Shown here: positions 23,250-32,420 of the stretch, one piece after another
Layout: every line of letters begins with the position of its first letter
Numbering within the stretch: the first letter of the stretch is position 1
NCBI GenBank assembly: GCA_947167135.1
Contig: CAMVGV010000028.1
Span: 1 to 33,829 of the forward strand
Reading direction: 5' to 3'
Source of the DNA: an uncultured Lachnospiraceae bacterium
GTDB lineage: Bacteria; Bacillota; Clostridia; Lachnospirales; Lachnospiraceae
Length of the DNA stretch: 33,829 bases
The notes under the pieces: generated by a model
Seen by the model: the letters and a program-made list of their open reading frames with translations, nothing else
What the model was told of the DNA's origin: nothing
Database searches by the model: none
Translations under genes and position numbers: made by a program

Positions 23250-24262
23250 ACCTTAACGTCCTTTATCAGTTTAATGAGAAATACGCTCCCTATGCGGGAG
23301 CCAGCATAACAAGTCTTCTCGAGAACAATAAGCACATTGACAGGATCCATATCTTCATACTCGGAGAGGATCTGTCCCAGTTTTCCTGCCAGAGGCTGAG
23401 GAGCCTTACCGCCCAGTACGGAAGGCTTCTGAATTTTGTGAGGACCGAGAACCTTATCGCCCTCATGAAGGAGATGCATATGCCCTCCTACAGGGGGTCT
23501 TATGCCGCAAACATGCGGCTCTTTCTGTCCTTCATCATGGATGAGGATATTGACAGGCTTCTGTACCTGGATGCGGATACCATAGTTACCGGAAAGCTGG
23601 ATACGCTTATTGACCTTGATATGGGAGACCACCCTGTAGCCATGTGCCTGGACTCCCTGGTACGCAAGCATAAGAAACGCCTGAATTTTGATATGGCTGA
23701 CTTTTATTACAATTCGGGGGTTATCCTTTTTGACATGAAAAAATGGCGCAGGCTACGCTGTTCCGAGCGTATCGCGGATCACATAAGGAATGTAAGAGCC
23801 TGGTATCCCTCACCGGATCAGGATCTCCTGAATGTGGTATTAAAGGGTGAGATCATGAAGCTGAGCCCCAGATATAATATACAGCCGGTATATCTCGCCT
23901 TTTCTCCGAGGTCATACTTCAGAACCTTTGGCGGAAGGGGTTTTTATACACCTGAGGAGATGAGATCCGCTCTCACCGCTCCGGTCATATATCATTTCTT
24001 CCGCTTCGTGGGGGAATTTCCCTGGCATAAGAACAATGTCCATCCGGATAACGATCTTTTTGACAAATATATCGCTCTGTCACCCTGGAACGATTATGTG
24101 AAGCAGCCTGCGGATAACGGTATTGTCCTTAAGCTTGAAAAGATCCTCTATAAGAAGCTGCCCCGCTTTGTATTCATAAGGATATTCAGGGCCGCCTATG
24201 AGGATTTCATAAAGAAAGCGAACAAGGATTCACTCAAATTTAAGACAAACAGGCATATGTAA
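23246..24262 (+). CDS. Glycosyltransferase family 8
   Basis: 338-aa cytoplasmic retaining glycosyltransferase. NVLYQFNEKYAPYAGASITS is the GT8 opening, YLDADTIV carries the metal-binding DxD (Asp109, Asp111) and DFYYNSGVILFDMKKWR is the usual acceptor-side block, with SPDQDLLNVVL after it. GT8 enzymes of this kind add glucose or galactose in capsule or LPS-like glycans; donor and acceptor cannot be told. The gene starts inside the end of the preceding one (ATGA). Confidence 0.92.
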   Translation: MNLNVLYQFNEKYAPYAGASITSLLENNKHIDRIHIFILGEDLSQFSCQRLRSLTAQYGRLLNFVRTENLIALMKEMHMPSYRGSYAANMRLFLSFIMDEDIDRLLYLDADTIVTGKLDTLIDLDMGDHPVAMCLDSLVRKHKKRLNFDMADFYYNSGVILFDMKKWRRLRCSERIADHIRNVRAWYPSPDQDLLNVVLKGEIMKLSPRYNIQPVYLAFSPRSYFRTFGGRGFYTPEEMRSALTAPVIYHFFRFVGEFPWHKNNVHPDNDLFDKYIALSPWNDYVKQPADNGIVLKLEKILYKKLPRFVFIRIFRAAYEDFIKKANKDSLKFKTNRHM

Positions 24263-24272
24263 CGAAATTTCC

Positions 24273-25814
24273 ATGATCCAGATGACCATAACATCCCTTA
24301 GTTTCATTATTTTTATTGTTTTGGCAGTGGTTGTTTATTACCTGACTCCGAAAAGGTATATGTGGATGACACTGCTTTTTCTCAGCTTTGTTTTTTATTT
24401 TCTTGCTGCGGTTCCCTATACTCTTGTTTTTCTGCTGATAACAGCGCTTACGGCGCATTTTTCGTCGTACCTTATGGAAAGAACGGAAAAATACCGGAAT
24501 ACGGTGGCTTTCGCGGCAATAGCGGTCAATATCCTGCTTTGGTTTTTATTTAAGGGAAGCACATACTGGATCGGCCTGTCCGTGGCTCTTCACTCGGTTT
24601 TTCCGGCGGTGCCTGTTCTAAATAAGATCCCGTTCCCGGCGGCCTTTGGTATGAGTTATTATACCTTTCAGTCGGTAAGCTACATAATCGACTGTCTGTG
24701 GAAAACGTCAAAACGTGAAAAAAATTTCTTCAGACTCCTGCTTTTTCTCATGTTTTTCCCGCAGCTCACCACAGGTCCCTTCAGCCGGTACAATGCGCTT
24801 CAATCTGTCTATGAGGGGAGAAGCTTCGATATAGACAGGATATGCCGCGGGGCGCAGAGAATATTGTGGGGCTTCTTTAAGAAGCTTGTCCTTGCGGAGA
24901 GGATAGGGGCAATAGTGGATACGGTATACGGAGCTCCCGAAGCACATATCGGCTTATGGTATGTTCTCAGCTTTCTTCTATATCCGCTTCAGCTGTATGC
25001 CGATTTTTCCGGGAGCGTGGATATCGTTCTGGGAGTTGCGGAGCTTTTCGGAATAGAGCTTCCGGAAAACTTTAATAACCCTCTTTTTGCCGAGACTTCA
25101 CAGGAGTTCTGGCAGAGATGGCATATGTCCCTCGGAAGCTGGGTAAAGGACTATATAATGTATCCGGTTCTTAAAAGCAAACCGGTTCTTGAAGTGGGGA
25201 ACAGGATAAAGGCAAAGCATGGAAAAAAGGCCTCCAAGCTTGTAACGCTCGGTATAGGTATGTTCTGTACCTGGATGTTTATCGGAATATGGCATGGGGG
25301 ATATAGATACATCCTTGGATGCGGGATCTATTATTGGGCAGTTATGCTTTCCTATGAGATCCTCTCTCCGTATCTTTCCGGGATAAATAAAGCACTTGGC
25401 ATAAACGTGGCGTCCTTCAGCTATCATCTTATGAGGAAGCTTAGGACTTATCTGATCCTTTGTATATCGATGGTTTTTTTCAGGTCAGATGGCATAATGA
25501 ACGCATTCCGTATGCTTAAAGCCATAATACTGTCCTTTACACCCGGTTTTTTCAATCCCTGGATCTTTATTAACGGTGCACTTGCCGATACGGGTCTTTC
25601 CGGAACGGATACAGCTGTTATTATAATATCCCTGCTTCTAATGCTGCTGGCAGCTCTTATGAGGGAAAAAAAGGGACATGCCAGGGATTGGATCGCAGAG
25701 CAGGGAATAGTTTTCAGATGGAGCGCGTGGCTTGTCCTTTTCACCTTAGTAATGATCTTCGGAATGTACGGTCCGGGATATCATGCTGCGGATTTCATAT
25801 ATCAGGGGTTTTAG
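24273..25814 (+). CDS. MBOAT-family O-acyltransferase (DltB/AlgI-like)
   Basis: 513-aa polytopic membrane protein with about eleven segments. The MBOAT core is clear: QEFWQRWHMSLGSWVKDYIM, then the invariant His341 in GIWHGG. Such proteins pass an acyl group across the membrane to a surface glycan or teichoic acid. The donor in DltB is a carrier-protein thioester. An ACP gene lies 5 kb downstream in the same run of genes, and an SGNH-like partner begins at the next base after this stop, as in Dlt and alginate systems. The ribosome binding site is poor and the start could also be the ATG at 24282. Confidence 0.93.
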   Translation: MIQMTITSLSFIIFIVLAVVVYYLTPKRYMWMTLLFLSFVFYFLAAVPYTLVFLLITALTAHFSSYLMERTEKYRNTVAFAAIAVNILLWFLFKGSTYWIGLSVALHSVFPAVPVLNKIPFPAAFGMSYYTFQSVSYIIDCLWKTSKREKNFFRLLLFLMFFPQLTTGPFSRYNALQSVYEGRSFDIDRICRGAQRILWGFFKKLVLAERIGAIVDTVYGAPEAHIGLWYVLSFLLYPLQLYADFSGSVDIVLGVAELFGIELPENFNNPLFAETSQEFWQRWHMSLGSWVKDYIMYPVLKSKPVLEVGNRIKAKHGKKASKLVTLGIGMFCTWMFIGIWHGGYRYILGCGIYYWAVMLSYEILSPYLSGINKALGINVASFSYHLMRKLRTYLILCISMVFFRSDGIMNAFRMLKAIILSFTPGFFNPWIFINGALADTGLSGTDTAVIIISLLLMLLAALMREKKGHARDWIAEQGIVFRWSAWLVLFTLVMIFGMYGPGYHAADFIYQGF

Positions 25815-27104
25815 ATGAAAATAAGAAAGCTTTTTAAGACGGTTATATTCCTGTGTCTTATTGTAATGATAATGATGGGATTATCCGGACTTTTTGTTGA
25901 CAAGACAAGCAGATATTATAAGTCTGAATTTCTGAATGCAAGGACGGATTTTGATGCGCTTTTTTTTGGCGCCAGCAGAATGCATGAAGCGGTGGATCCT
26001 ATGTATCTCTGGGATAAATACGGGATATCCTCGTATAATCTGGCTTCGGCGGGGGAATCTGTCCAGATGTCCTATTATGTCCTTAAGGAAGCATTGGACC
26101 ACTGTTCTCCGAAGGTTGTATTTATTGATGCGGCAAAGATATCGGATGAATCTGACAAGATCAATTCCGGCTACGGTTTTGTGCATGAATCCATTGATGC
26201 ACTTCCTTTGAACAGAAACAAGCTGGAGGCTGTAAATTATGCCGGACGTTTTTTTGAAGGAGGGAGACTGGGCTTCATTTCAATGCTGTATGCGTATCAT
26301 GGCAGATATGATGACCTGAAGGAAGAGGACTTTAAGAGAGAGGTCAATTATGATAAGGGAGCTTATATCATGACGTCCGTATATAAAAGGGAAAAGCCTG
26401 TCCGGCAGACCGATGAGGTAAAGGAGCTGAAGGGCGGAGACGGAGTAAGCCATTATAAGCGTATTCTGGAGCTGTGCAGAGAAAAGGGCGTCCGCTGTGT
26501 GCTTACCGATATTCCGGTACATGCCAAAATATTCACCCCCGGCAGACAGAAGCATCTGAATGCGCTTATCAAGCTTACAAAGGAAAACGGTGGAGATGTG
26601 ATATCCTTTAATGATATTCTGGATGAAATAAAGCTTGACTATGACTATGATTTCGGAGATGCCGGACACCTGAATTTTATGGGAGCCGGGAAGATCTGCG
26701 ATTACCTTGCGGGATATATGCAGGATGATATCGGAATAGAAGATCACAGGAATGATCCCCTGTACAGCATTCCCTGGGAAGAAGACAAAAAGAAGTGGAA
26801 GGAACAGAGAACCGGGATGCTAGATGAAAAGGAGGACGCGGTTGCCTATATTTTCGGTGCGGTCGATGAGGGAAGAGAGATAAAAATGTACGTATATGAA
26901 CCGGATAAGGTCCGTAATCAGTACGGAATGGATTTTTGTCTTAATAGAACCGGAATTGAGCCCGAGCCGGTGGATGAGGATGAGATCGGCGGATACGATA
27001 TGATGATAGAGGTGCTGAATAAGGAAAACGGGGAAAGGATAGCACAGAAATCCTTTTTCTATAATCAGAGCAGCGGAATGTTTACAACAAAAGAGGAGGA
27101 ATAG
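25815..27104 (+). CDS. Membrane-anchored SGNH-like protein, MBOAT partner
   Basis: 429 aa. One N-terminal membrane helix (about 7-28) places the rest outside. The SGNH-type nucleophile Ser54 is in LFFGASRMHEAV, an ASAGES block follows (77-82), and the Asp-x-x-His pair is in GDAGHLNF (Asp282, His285), as in DltD and AlgX-like proteins. It follows the MBOAT gene with no gap. The expected role is final transfer of the acyl group to the polymer, or editing of it. The C-terminal 110 residues are highly charged and not recognised. Confidence 0.82.
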   Translation: MKIRKLFKTVIFLCLIVMIMMGLSGLFVDKTSRYYKSEFLNARTDFDALFFGASRMHEAVDPMYLWDKYGISSYNLASAGESVQMSYYVLKEALDHCSPKVVFIDAAKISDESDKINSGYGFVHESIDALPLNRNKLEAVNYAGRFFEGGRLGFISMLYAYHGRYDDLKEEDFKREVNYDKGAYIMTSVYKREKPVRQTDEVKELKGGDGVSHYKRILELCREKGVRCVLTDIPVHAKIFTPGRQKHLNALIKLTKENGGDVISFNDILDEIKLDYDYDFGDAGHLNFMGAGKICDYLAGYMQDDIGIEDHRNDPLYSIPWEEDKKKWKEQRTGMLDEKEDAVAYIFGAVDEGREIKMYVYEPDKVRNQYGMDFCLNRTGIEPEPVDEDEIGGYDMMIEVLNKENGERIAQKSFFYNQSSGMFTTKEEE

Positions 27105-27106
27105 GC

Positions 27107-28894
27107 TTGAGGGAACTGGAATATCCTTTTGACGGAGACTATATCATAATGAAAAAGAAGGCCTTAAGGAGAGAGCTTCTGAAGAAGGAAAAGCTTCTTC
27201 CTTTAAGGATTGCGGTTCTCGGAGGATATACCACTGATGATATCGTTAAGGTACTTGAGCTCTTTTTATTGAATTCCGGAATAAAGCCGACTTTCTATGA
27301 GTCCGAGTATAACAGGTATTATGAGGATGCGATGTTTGAGAATGGTGAGCTGGAGGCTTTCAAGCCGGAGATCATTTTCATATGTACATCCGTAAGGAAT
27401 ATCACGGATTTTCCGGACATCAATGACAGTGCCGAAACCGTGGAAAATAAATTTAAGACGGAGTGCGAACGTCTGGAAGCTATGTGGCAAAGGCTTGACA
27501 GAGTCTACGGATGTCCGATAATACAGAATAATTACGAATACCCCTCAGAGCGCCTCCTCGGGAACAGGGATTTCTGGGATATACACGGAGCGGTAAACTT
27601 TACGCTGAGACTGAATGCCTTTATAGGTGAATATGCTTCATCACACGGGAAATTCTATGTTCATGATGTAAATTATCTGTCTTCTCTGTACGGGCTTGAA
27701 AAATGGTCGGATCCGTTCTACTGGCATATGTATAAATATGCGGTTTCCGTTCCGGCGATACCCCGTTTTGCCTTTAATCTGTCAAATATCATCAAGTCAC
27801 TTATGGGGAAAAACAGGAAGGTATTGATGCTGGATCTGGATAATACCCTCTGGGGAGGGGTAATAGGTGATGACGGAGAAGATAATATCGAGATAGGTCA
27901 GGAAACATCACTTGGACAGACCTACAGTGAATTCCAGAAATATATTAAATCCCTTTCATCCCTTGGAATACTTCTTGCGATCAATTCTAAAAACGATGAG
28001 GAGACTGCACTTAAGGGTCTTAGGCGCCCGGACACCGTTTTGTCTCCGGAGGATTTTGCGGTAAAAAGGATAAACTGGGAGCCAAAGAGCGAGAACCTTA
28101 TAAGTGCCGCAGAGGAGCTGTCTCTCCTTCCCGAAAGCTTTGTTTTTGTTGACGATAATCCGGCTGAAAGGGAGATAGTCAGGGCAAACAATAAAGGGAC
28201 TGCGGTTCCGGAGATCGGGGACAGGCCGGAATATTATAAGGATATAATCGACAGATCCGGATTTTTTGAGATTACCGAACTGTCGGAGGACGATCTGAAG
28301 AGAAAATCCATGTATAAGGCAAATGCCGAGCGCAGAGAAAGCAGGACACAGTTTACCGATTACGGCGAATACCTGAGGTCACTGGATATGAAGGGTGAGA
28401 TAGGAGACTTTATTCCCGCCTATATGTCCAGGATCGCGCAGCTTACCAATAAAAGCAACCAGTTCAATCTGACCACGAAAAGATATACACAAAATGAGAT
28501 AGAGGAAGCGGAAAGGGAGGATGATACCATTACAATATACGGGAAGCTCAGTGACCGCTTCGGTGATAACGGTGTTGTAAGCGTCGTGATCGGAAGGATC
28601 AGGGATCAGGAGTGCCATATTGAGCTCTGGATCATGAGCTGCAGGGTACTGAAAAGGGATATGGAATTTGCAATGATGGACGAGCTTGTGAAGAAGTGTA
28701 CTGAAAGGAAGGTAAGTACAATATTCGGATATTATTATCCTACCGCAAAAAACGCTATGGTAAAGGAATTCTACGCGCTGCAGGGCTTCGAAAAGATATC
28801 TGAGGATGAGGACGGAAATACGGTATGGCGTTTTGACATAAAAGAGGACTATGCAAAAAAGAACAGATATATAGATGTCTGCAGTGGTGTGTGA
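27107..28894 (+). CDS. FkbH-like HAD-IIIC enzyme
   Basis: 595 aa. An N-terminal region with a Rossmann/SGNH-like look (about 30-220) precedes the HAD subfamily IIIC core: VLMLDLDNTLWGGVIGDDG with Asp243 and Asp245, then INSKN and FVDDNPAERE. A C-terminal GNAT-like part (about 420-585) completes the full FkbH length. FkbH proteins load a glyceryl unit from 1,3-bisphosphoglycerate on an acyl carrier protein with loss of phosphate, and this operon has an ACP. The start codon is TTG, strongly supported by GAGGAGGA six bases upstream. No adenylating or ketosynthase enzyme is seen in the window, so this is the best candidate for acyl supply. Confidence 0.92.
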   Translation: MRELEYPFDGDYIIMKKKALRRELLKKEKLLPLRIAVLGGYTTDDIVKVLELFLLNSGIKPTFYESEYNRYYEDAMFENGELEAFKPEIIFICTSVRNITDFPDINDSAETVENKFKTECERLEAMWQRLDRVYGCPIIQNNYEYPSERLLGNRDFWDIHGAVNFTLRLNAFIGEYASSHGKFYVHDVNYLSSLYGLEKWSDPFYWHMYKYAVSVPAIPRFAFNLSNIIKSLMGKNRKVLMLDLDNTLWGGVIGDDGEDNIEIGQETSLGQTYSEFQKYIKSLSSLGILLAINSKNDEETALKGLRRPDTVLSPEDFAVKRINWEPKSENLISAAEELSLLPESFVFVDDNPAEREIVRANNKGTAVPEIGDRPEYYKDIIDRSGFFEITELSEDDLKRKSMYKANAERRESRTQFTDYGEYLRSLDMKGEIGDFIPAYMSRIAQLTNKSNQFNLTTKRYTQNEIEEAEREDDTITIYGKLSDRFGDNGVVSVVIGRIRDQECHIELWIMSCRVLKRDMEFAMMDELVKKCTERKVSTIFGYYYPTAKNAMVKEFYALQGFEKISEDEDGNTVWRFDIKEDYAKKNRYIDVCSGV

Positions 28895-28895
28895 T

Positions 28896-29834
28896 ATGAC
28901 TGGGAACGGATCTGCAAGAAAGAATAAAAGGACAGAGGAATTTCTCGGACTGGTATTTGCTTCAAACCCAAGACAGAAGGAAAGCATTCTCTATACTATG
29001 GATAAGTACTATACGGAGGATGATTATTCTAAGCTGGAGGATATTCTTATGTTTTACGCCAGGAGCATGAGTATAACGGAAATAGCAGATGCGTACAGGC
29101 TTCTGGTAGAAGATACGATAAAGGAGACCATGTATTTCCTGGAGCATGGCCGTTACAGGTATTCGAGCTTTGAAGAAACCGAGAGACTGGTGTACAGCAG
29201 AAAGGAATATATGTCAAAGTATATGGTGGGTCTTTCTGTTTCGGGGTATCTGTGGTCAAATCACATAAAGATGTTTCACTGGTTCCGGGATATTATGAAG
29301 GGAATGGAAGGAAGGCGCTATCTTGAGATCGGACCCGGCCACGGCAGGTATTTCTGTGAGTCGGTAATGATAAACGGTTTTTCTGAATACGATGCGATCG
29401 ATGTATCGGAGACATCCGTTGATCAGACAAATGCTTATCTGAAGGAGCATCTTGATAAGGATCAAATGGGGAAGTGTAGGGTATTTCGGAAAAATGCCTA
29501 CGATCATAAGCCTGCGGAAAAGTACGATTTTGTTGTTATTGCCGAGGTGCTGGAGCACCTTGAGGATCCTTTGGGGATGCTTTCTCACGTTAACAGCATA
29601 AGCTCCGATCAGGCTTATCTCTATGTCACCGTTCCTGTAAATGCTCCGGAGATAGATCATATTTATCTCTTTAACAGCATAGAAGAGGTCGAGGAGCTTA
29701 TTAAGGCCGCGGGATATGAGATCAAAGACAGATTATATGCGGCAGCGGGAGATATGAAGCTGGAAAAGGCGGTTAAGAAAAAGAATTCCATTATTGTCGG
29801 ACTGCTGGCCGGAAAGGTGCGGGGAATGGGATGA
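28896..29834 (+). CDS. Class I SAM-dependent methyltransferase
   Basis: 312 aa. After a helical N-terminal extension of about 135 residues comes the Rossmann methyltransferase core: motif I RRYLEIGPGHGRYF (around Glu144-Gly148), DAIDVSETSVDQTN, and KYDFVVIAEVLEHLEDP, the motif common in Methyltransf_11/23 enzymes. Position between FkbH and MaoC genes suggests O-methylation of the ACP-bound acyl unit, as in methoxymalonyl-ACP pathways, but sugar methylation is equally possible. The start is uncertain: 28896 lies 1 bp after the previous stop, while 28875 would overlap it by 20 bp. Confidence 0.85.
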   Translation: MTGNGSARKNKRTEEFLGLVFASNPRQKESILYTMDKYYTEDDYSKLEDILMFYARSMSITEIADAYRLLVEDTIKETMYFLEHGRYRYSSFEETERLVYSRKEYMSKYMVGLSVSGYLWSNHIKMFHWFRDIMKGMEGRRYLEIGPGHGRYFCESVMINGFSEYDAIDVSETSVDQTNAYLKEHLDKDQMGKCRVFRKNAYDHKPAEKYDFVVIAEVLEHLEDPLGMLSHVNSISSDQAYLYVTVPVNAPEIDHIYLFNSIEEVEELIKAAGYEIKDRLYAAAGDMKLEKAVKKKNSIIVGLLAGKVRGMG

Positions 29835-30247
29835 ATCACTATGGCTACAGGGATCTGAGACCCGGTATGAAGGCGAGCTTTGACGTGGTTCTGGACGAAG
29901 AAAAGCTTGATATGTTCAGAACAATAACAGGAGATATCAATCCTCTTCATAATGACAGGAGCTATGCAGAGTCAAAGGGATACCGCGAAAGAGTGGTATT
30001 TGGCATGCTAAGTGCATCCTTAATGTCGACCCTGGCGGGAGTGTATCTTCCCGGGGAAAAAAGCCTCATCCAGTCCGTGGAAAGCAAATTCATAAAGCCG
30101 GTGATCCTTAATGATGTCATCACGGTCACCGGAGAGATCACGGATATGAATGATTCGGTGCAAAGAATCGAGCTGAAGGTAACAATGACGAATGACAGGG
30201 GAGAGAAGGTATTAAAAGGAAAGATGCAGGTATTGGTAAATGGATGA
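29831..30247 (+). CDS. MaoC-like (R)-specific hydratase
   Basis: 138-aa hotdog-fold protein. The hydratase motif TGDINPLHND (Asp35, His40 as the catalytic pair) and RVVFGMLSASLMS are intact, as in PhaJ and MaoC enzymes that add or remove water on enoyl-thioesters. It is coupled to the methyltransferase by ATGA and overlaps the SDR by 8 bp. With the SDR and ACP it could form a small reductive module on a carrier-bound acyl chain; no condensing enzyme is present. Confidence 0.9.
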   Translation: MNHYGYRDLRPGMKASFDVVLDEEKLDMFRTITGDINPLHNDRSYAESKGYRERVVFGMLSASLMSTLAGVYLPGEKSLIQSVESKFIKPVILNDVITVTGEITDMNDSVQRIELKVTMTNDRGEKVLKGKMQVLVNG

Positions 30248-30977
30248 GAGATGTATTTTTGTGACGGGAGCGTCGTCCGATATAGGGGTGGAGCTTATTA
30301 ATTCCATCGGTGACAATTATTCTTTGATCTATGCCCATTACAGAAATGATAATGAGAGCTTCTCTGCACTGAAGGAGAGCTTCGGTGAGCGGCTTTTCCC
30401 TCTTAAGGGCGACTTTCTTAACAGGGAAGATCAAAGGCATCTACTTGATATTATCAAAGAAAGAGGGGTCTTCCCCGATCATTTTGTTCATCTTCCTTCG
30501 GATAAAATGACGGGAAACAGATTTCATAAAAGAGACCCGGAGGATTTCCGGCGCAGCCTGGAGGTATCCTTTATGTCGGCAGCTACTCTCCTTAACGGGA
30601 TTATCGGTCCTATGGCAAAGAAAAGGTACGGCCGGATCATTTTTATGCTTTCCTCCTGTATTCTCGGGAGGGCGCCTGCCTACCAGTCACCCTATGTGAC
30701 TTCGAAGTATGCCCTTTTCGGTCTTATGAAGGCGCTTTCTGCAGAATATGCTTCAAAGGGGATCACCGTGAACGGGGTTTCACCGGATATGATGGATACC
30801 AAATTTCATAACGGTACTCTGAAGAAGGAAGTAGTGCTGAAGGAAAATGCGGAGATAAATCCGCTCGGAAGGAATATTGCCATAGGAGATGTTATCCCGG
30901 TTATCAGCTATCTTTTATCTGATGCCGCAGAGGCCGTGACGGGACAGAATATTGCGGTAACCGGTGGAGTGAGATAA
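30240..30977 (+). CDS. SDR-family reductase with atypical NNAG region
   Basis: 245-aa short-chain dehydrogenase. The cofactor loop is TGASSDIG (9-16) and the catalytic residues are Ser139, Tyr152 (YVTSK) and Lys156; the end is GQNIAVTGGV. The NNAG that normally follows strand 4 is replaced by HLPSDK (84-89), and the protein is clearly diverged from the FabG-like enzyme at 8266. It is encoded in overlap with the MaoC gene and just before the ACP, so an ACP-linked keto or hydroxyacyl substrate is likely. Confidence 0.88.
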   Translation: MDERCIFVTGASSDIGVELINSIGDNYSLIYAHYRNDNESFSALKESFGERLFPLKGDFLNREDQRHLLDIIKERGVFPDHFVHLPSDKMTGNRFHKRDPEDFRRSLEVSFMSAATLLNGIIGPMAKKRYGRIIFMLSSCILGRAPAYQSPYVTSKYALFGLMKALSAEYASKGITVNGVSPDMMDTKFHNGTLKKEVVLKENAEINPLGRNIAIGDVIPVISYLLSDAAEAVTGQNIAVTGGVR

Positions 30978-31064
30978 AATGATTAAATGATTTTTTGAGA
31001 AGGTGCGTATGGGGTCTGAATAGCTGCATTAAAGCATTTTTCCGGGAGAACGGAGGAAAAGGAT

Positions 31065-31313
31065 ATGACAAGAGAAGAAGTATTTGAGAGACTTACAGAG
31101 GTCTTCAGAAACGTTTTTGATGACGATACCATAGAGCTGTCGGAAACAACCACATCAAAGGATATTGAGGACTGGGATTCCTTCGAGCATATTAATCTAA
31201 TAGTTGCGGTGGAGAAGGAATTTTCGATCAAAGTCCCTATGGGAAAGGTCACCACAATGAAGGATGTGGGAGAAATGGTTGACATAATTCTTCAGGAATC
31301 CGGAGCTGTATGA
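31065..31313 (+). CDS. Acyl carrier protein
   Basis: 82-aa acidic four-helix carrier. The phosphopantetheine site is Ser39 in DWDSFEHINL, with the Asp-Ser pair intact, and the last helix follows VTTMKDVGEMV. The ribosome binding site is strong (CGGAGG, 9 bases before ATG), stronger than those of its neighbours, as expected for a carrier needed in excess. The 87-bp gap before it holds no clear promoter. In context it should carry the acyl unit loaded by FkbH and passed to the MBOAT protein, the role DltC plays for D-alanine. Confidence 0.93.
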   Translation: MTREEVFERLTEVFRNVFDDDTIELSETTTSKDIEDWDSFEHINLIVAVEKEFSIKVPMGKVTTMKDVGEMVDIILQESGAV

Positions 31314-31319
31314 GGCGGT

Positions 31320-32369
31320 ATGAAGATATCGGTAATAATTCCCGTATATAATACAAAGGCCGAATATTTAAGAGAGTGCCTGAACAGTCTTCTCTGCCGG
31401 CAGAAATTTAAGGACTATGAAGTCATTGCGGTAAATGACGGCTCTACAAACGGCTGTGAAAGTGTTATTGAGGAATTTGCCGGTCTTCATAACAAATTGG
31501 TTTACATAAAGCAGGAAAACTCCGGAACCAGCGTTGCGAGAAACACCGGTCTCTCCAGGGCAAGGGGGGACTATATCATGTTCGTGGATGGGGATGATTT
31601 TGTTTCCAATGACTGCCTTCATATCGTATATGAGGCGATGCAGAGGAGACGTACGGACATCCTTTTCTTCGGCTATGCCACCAGCTATACCAACAGGGAG
31701 ATCCGCCGGGTGCTTGATAAACCTGTCACAGATCTCTGGAGGAAGGATACTCTGGAGCTCTCGGTGCTTAAAGGGAATCCGGCTCTGGGAAGCGTGGAGG
31801 TGGGGGCACCCTGGGGAAAGCTTATCAAACACGATATAATCAGGGATAACGGCTTAAGGTATACGGAGGGGCTCATTAAGGGACAGGATACGGTTTTTAT
31901 GCTCTCTGTTTTTGAGCACTGCCGGTCATTTTCATATCTAAAGTATCTGGGGTACCATTACAGGATATCGGATGTTTCCGTAAGCCACCGCTACAACCAG
32001 GATATTGTTTCCATAATGGAAAAAACCCTTGGAGCTTATGGGGATTTTGTGGAAAAATATCATAAGCCGGAAGAGTTTGCGGAGGCTGTGAGGCAGAAGT
32101 ATTATAAGGTGATGCTGGGAGAATATCTGGAGTTATTTTTTCTGAATAAGAAGAATAAAGCGCCGAAGAGAGAAAAGGAAAACGATTTTCTAAAGATCCT
32201 TGTGAGCGAACCCTATTCAGACATTATCGAAAAGGTGGATCCCGGCAGCATGGGTCTTTATCAAAGGGTTCAGTTAAAGCTCCTGAAGAAGAGAAATATC
32301 TCTCTTCTCTTCGCCTTGAAGAGAGGGGAGTTCTTTTTAAGAGACCTGGTAGTGAGAAAGTATGTTTAA
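31320..32369 (+). CDS. Glycosyltransferase family 2
   Basis: 349 aa. The GT-A domain (about 1-220) starts KISVIIPVYNTKAEYLRECL, with VNDGSTNGC and the metal-binding FVDGDDF (Asp90-Asp93). No membrane helix is evident, so it acts in the cytoplasm on a lipid-linked intermediate. It starts 6 bp after the ACP stop with GAGGCGG just upstream. The sugar cannot be predicted. The C-terminal third is basic and helical, suiting membrane contact. Confidence 0.92.
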   Translation: MKISVIIPVYNTKAEYLRECLNSLLCRQKFKDYEVIAVNDGSTNGCESVIEEFAGLHNKLVYIKQENSGTSVARNTGLSRARGDYIMFVDGDDFVSNDCLHIVYEAMQRRRTDILFFGYATSYTNREIRRVLDKPVTDLWRKDTLELSVLKGNPALGSVEVGAPWGKLIKHDIIRDNGLRYTEGLIKGQDTVFMLSVFEHCRSFSYLKYLGYHYRISDVSVSHRYNQDIVSIMEKTLGAYGDFVEKYHKPEEFAEAVRQKYYKVMLGEYLELFFLNKKNKAPKREKENDFLKILVSEPYSDIIEKVDPGSMGLYQRVQLKLLKKRNISLLFALKRGEFFLRDLVVRKYV

Positions 32370-32420
32370 GCCTTCCGCCTTTGTGGCATATGAGGGTAGT
32401 CCACTATAAAGGAGATATTC

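Noticed and set aside
30978-31064. Separate promoter or small gene before the ACP
   Set aside because: No -35/-10 pair with good spacing and no frame longer than about 15 codons with a ribosome binding site was found.
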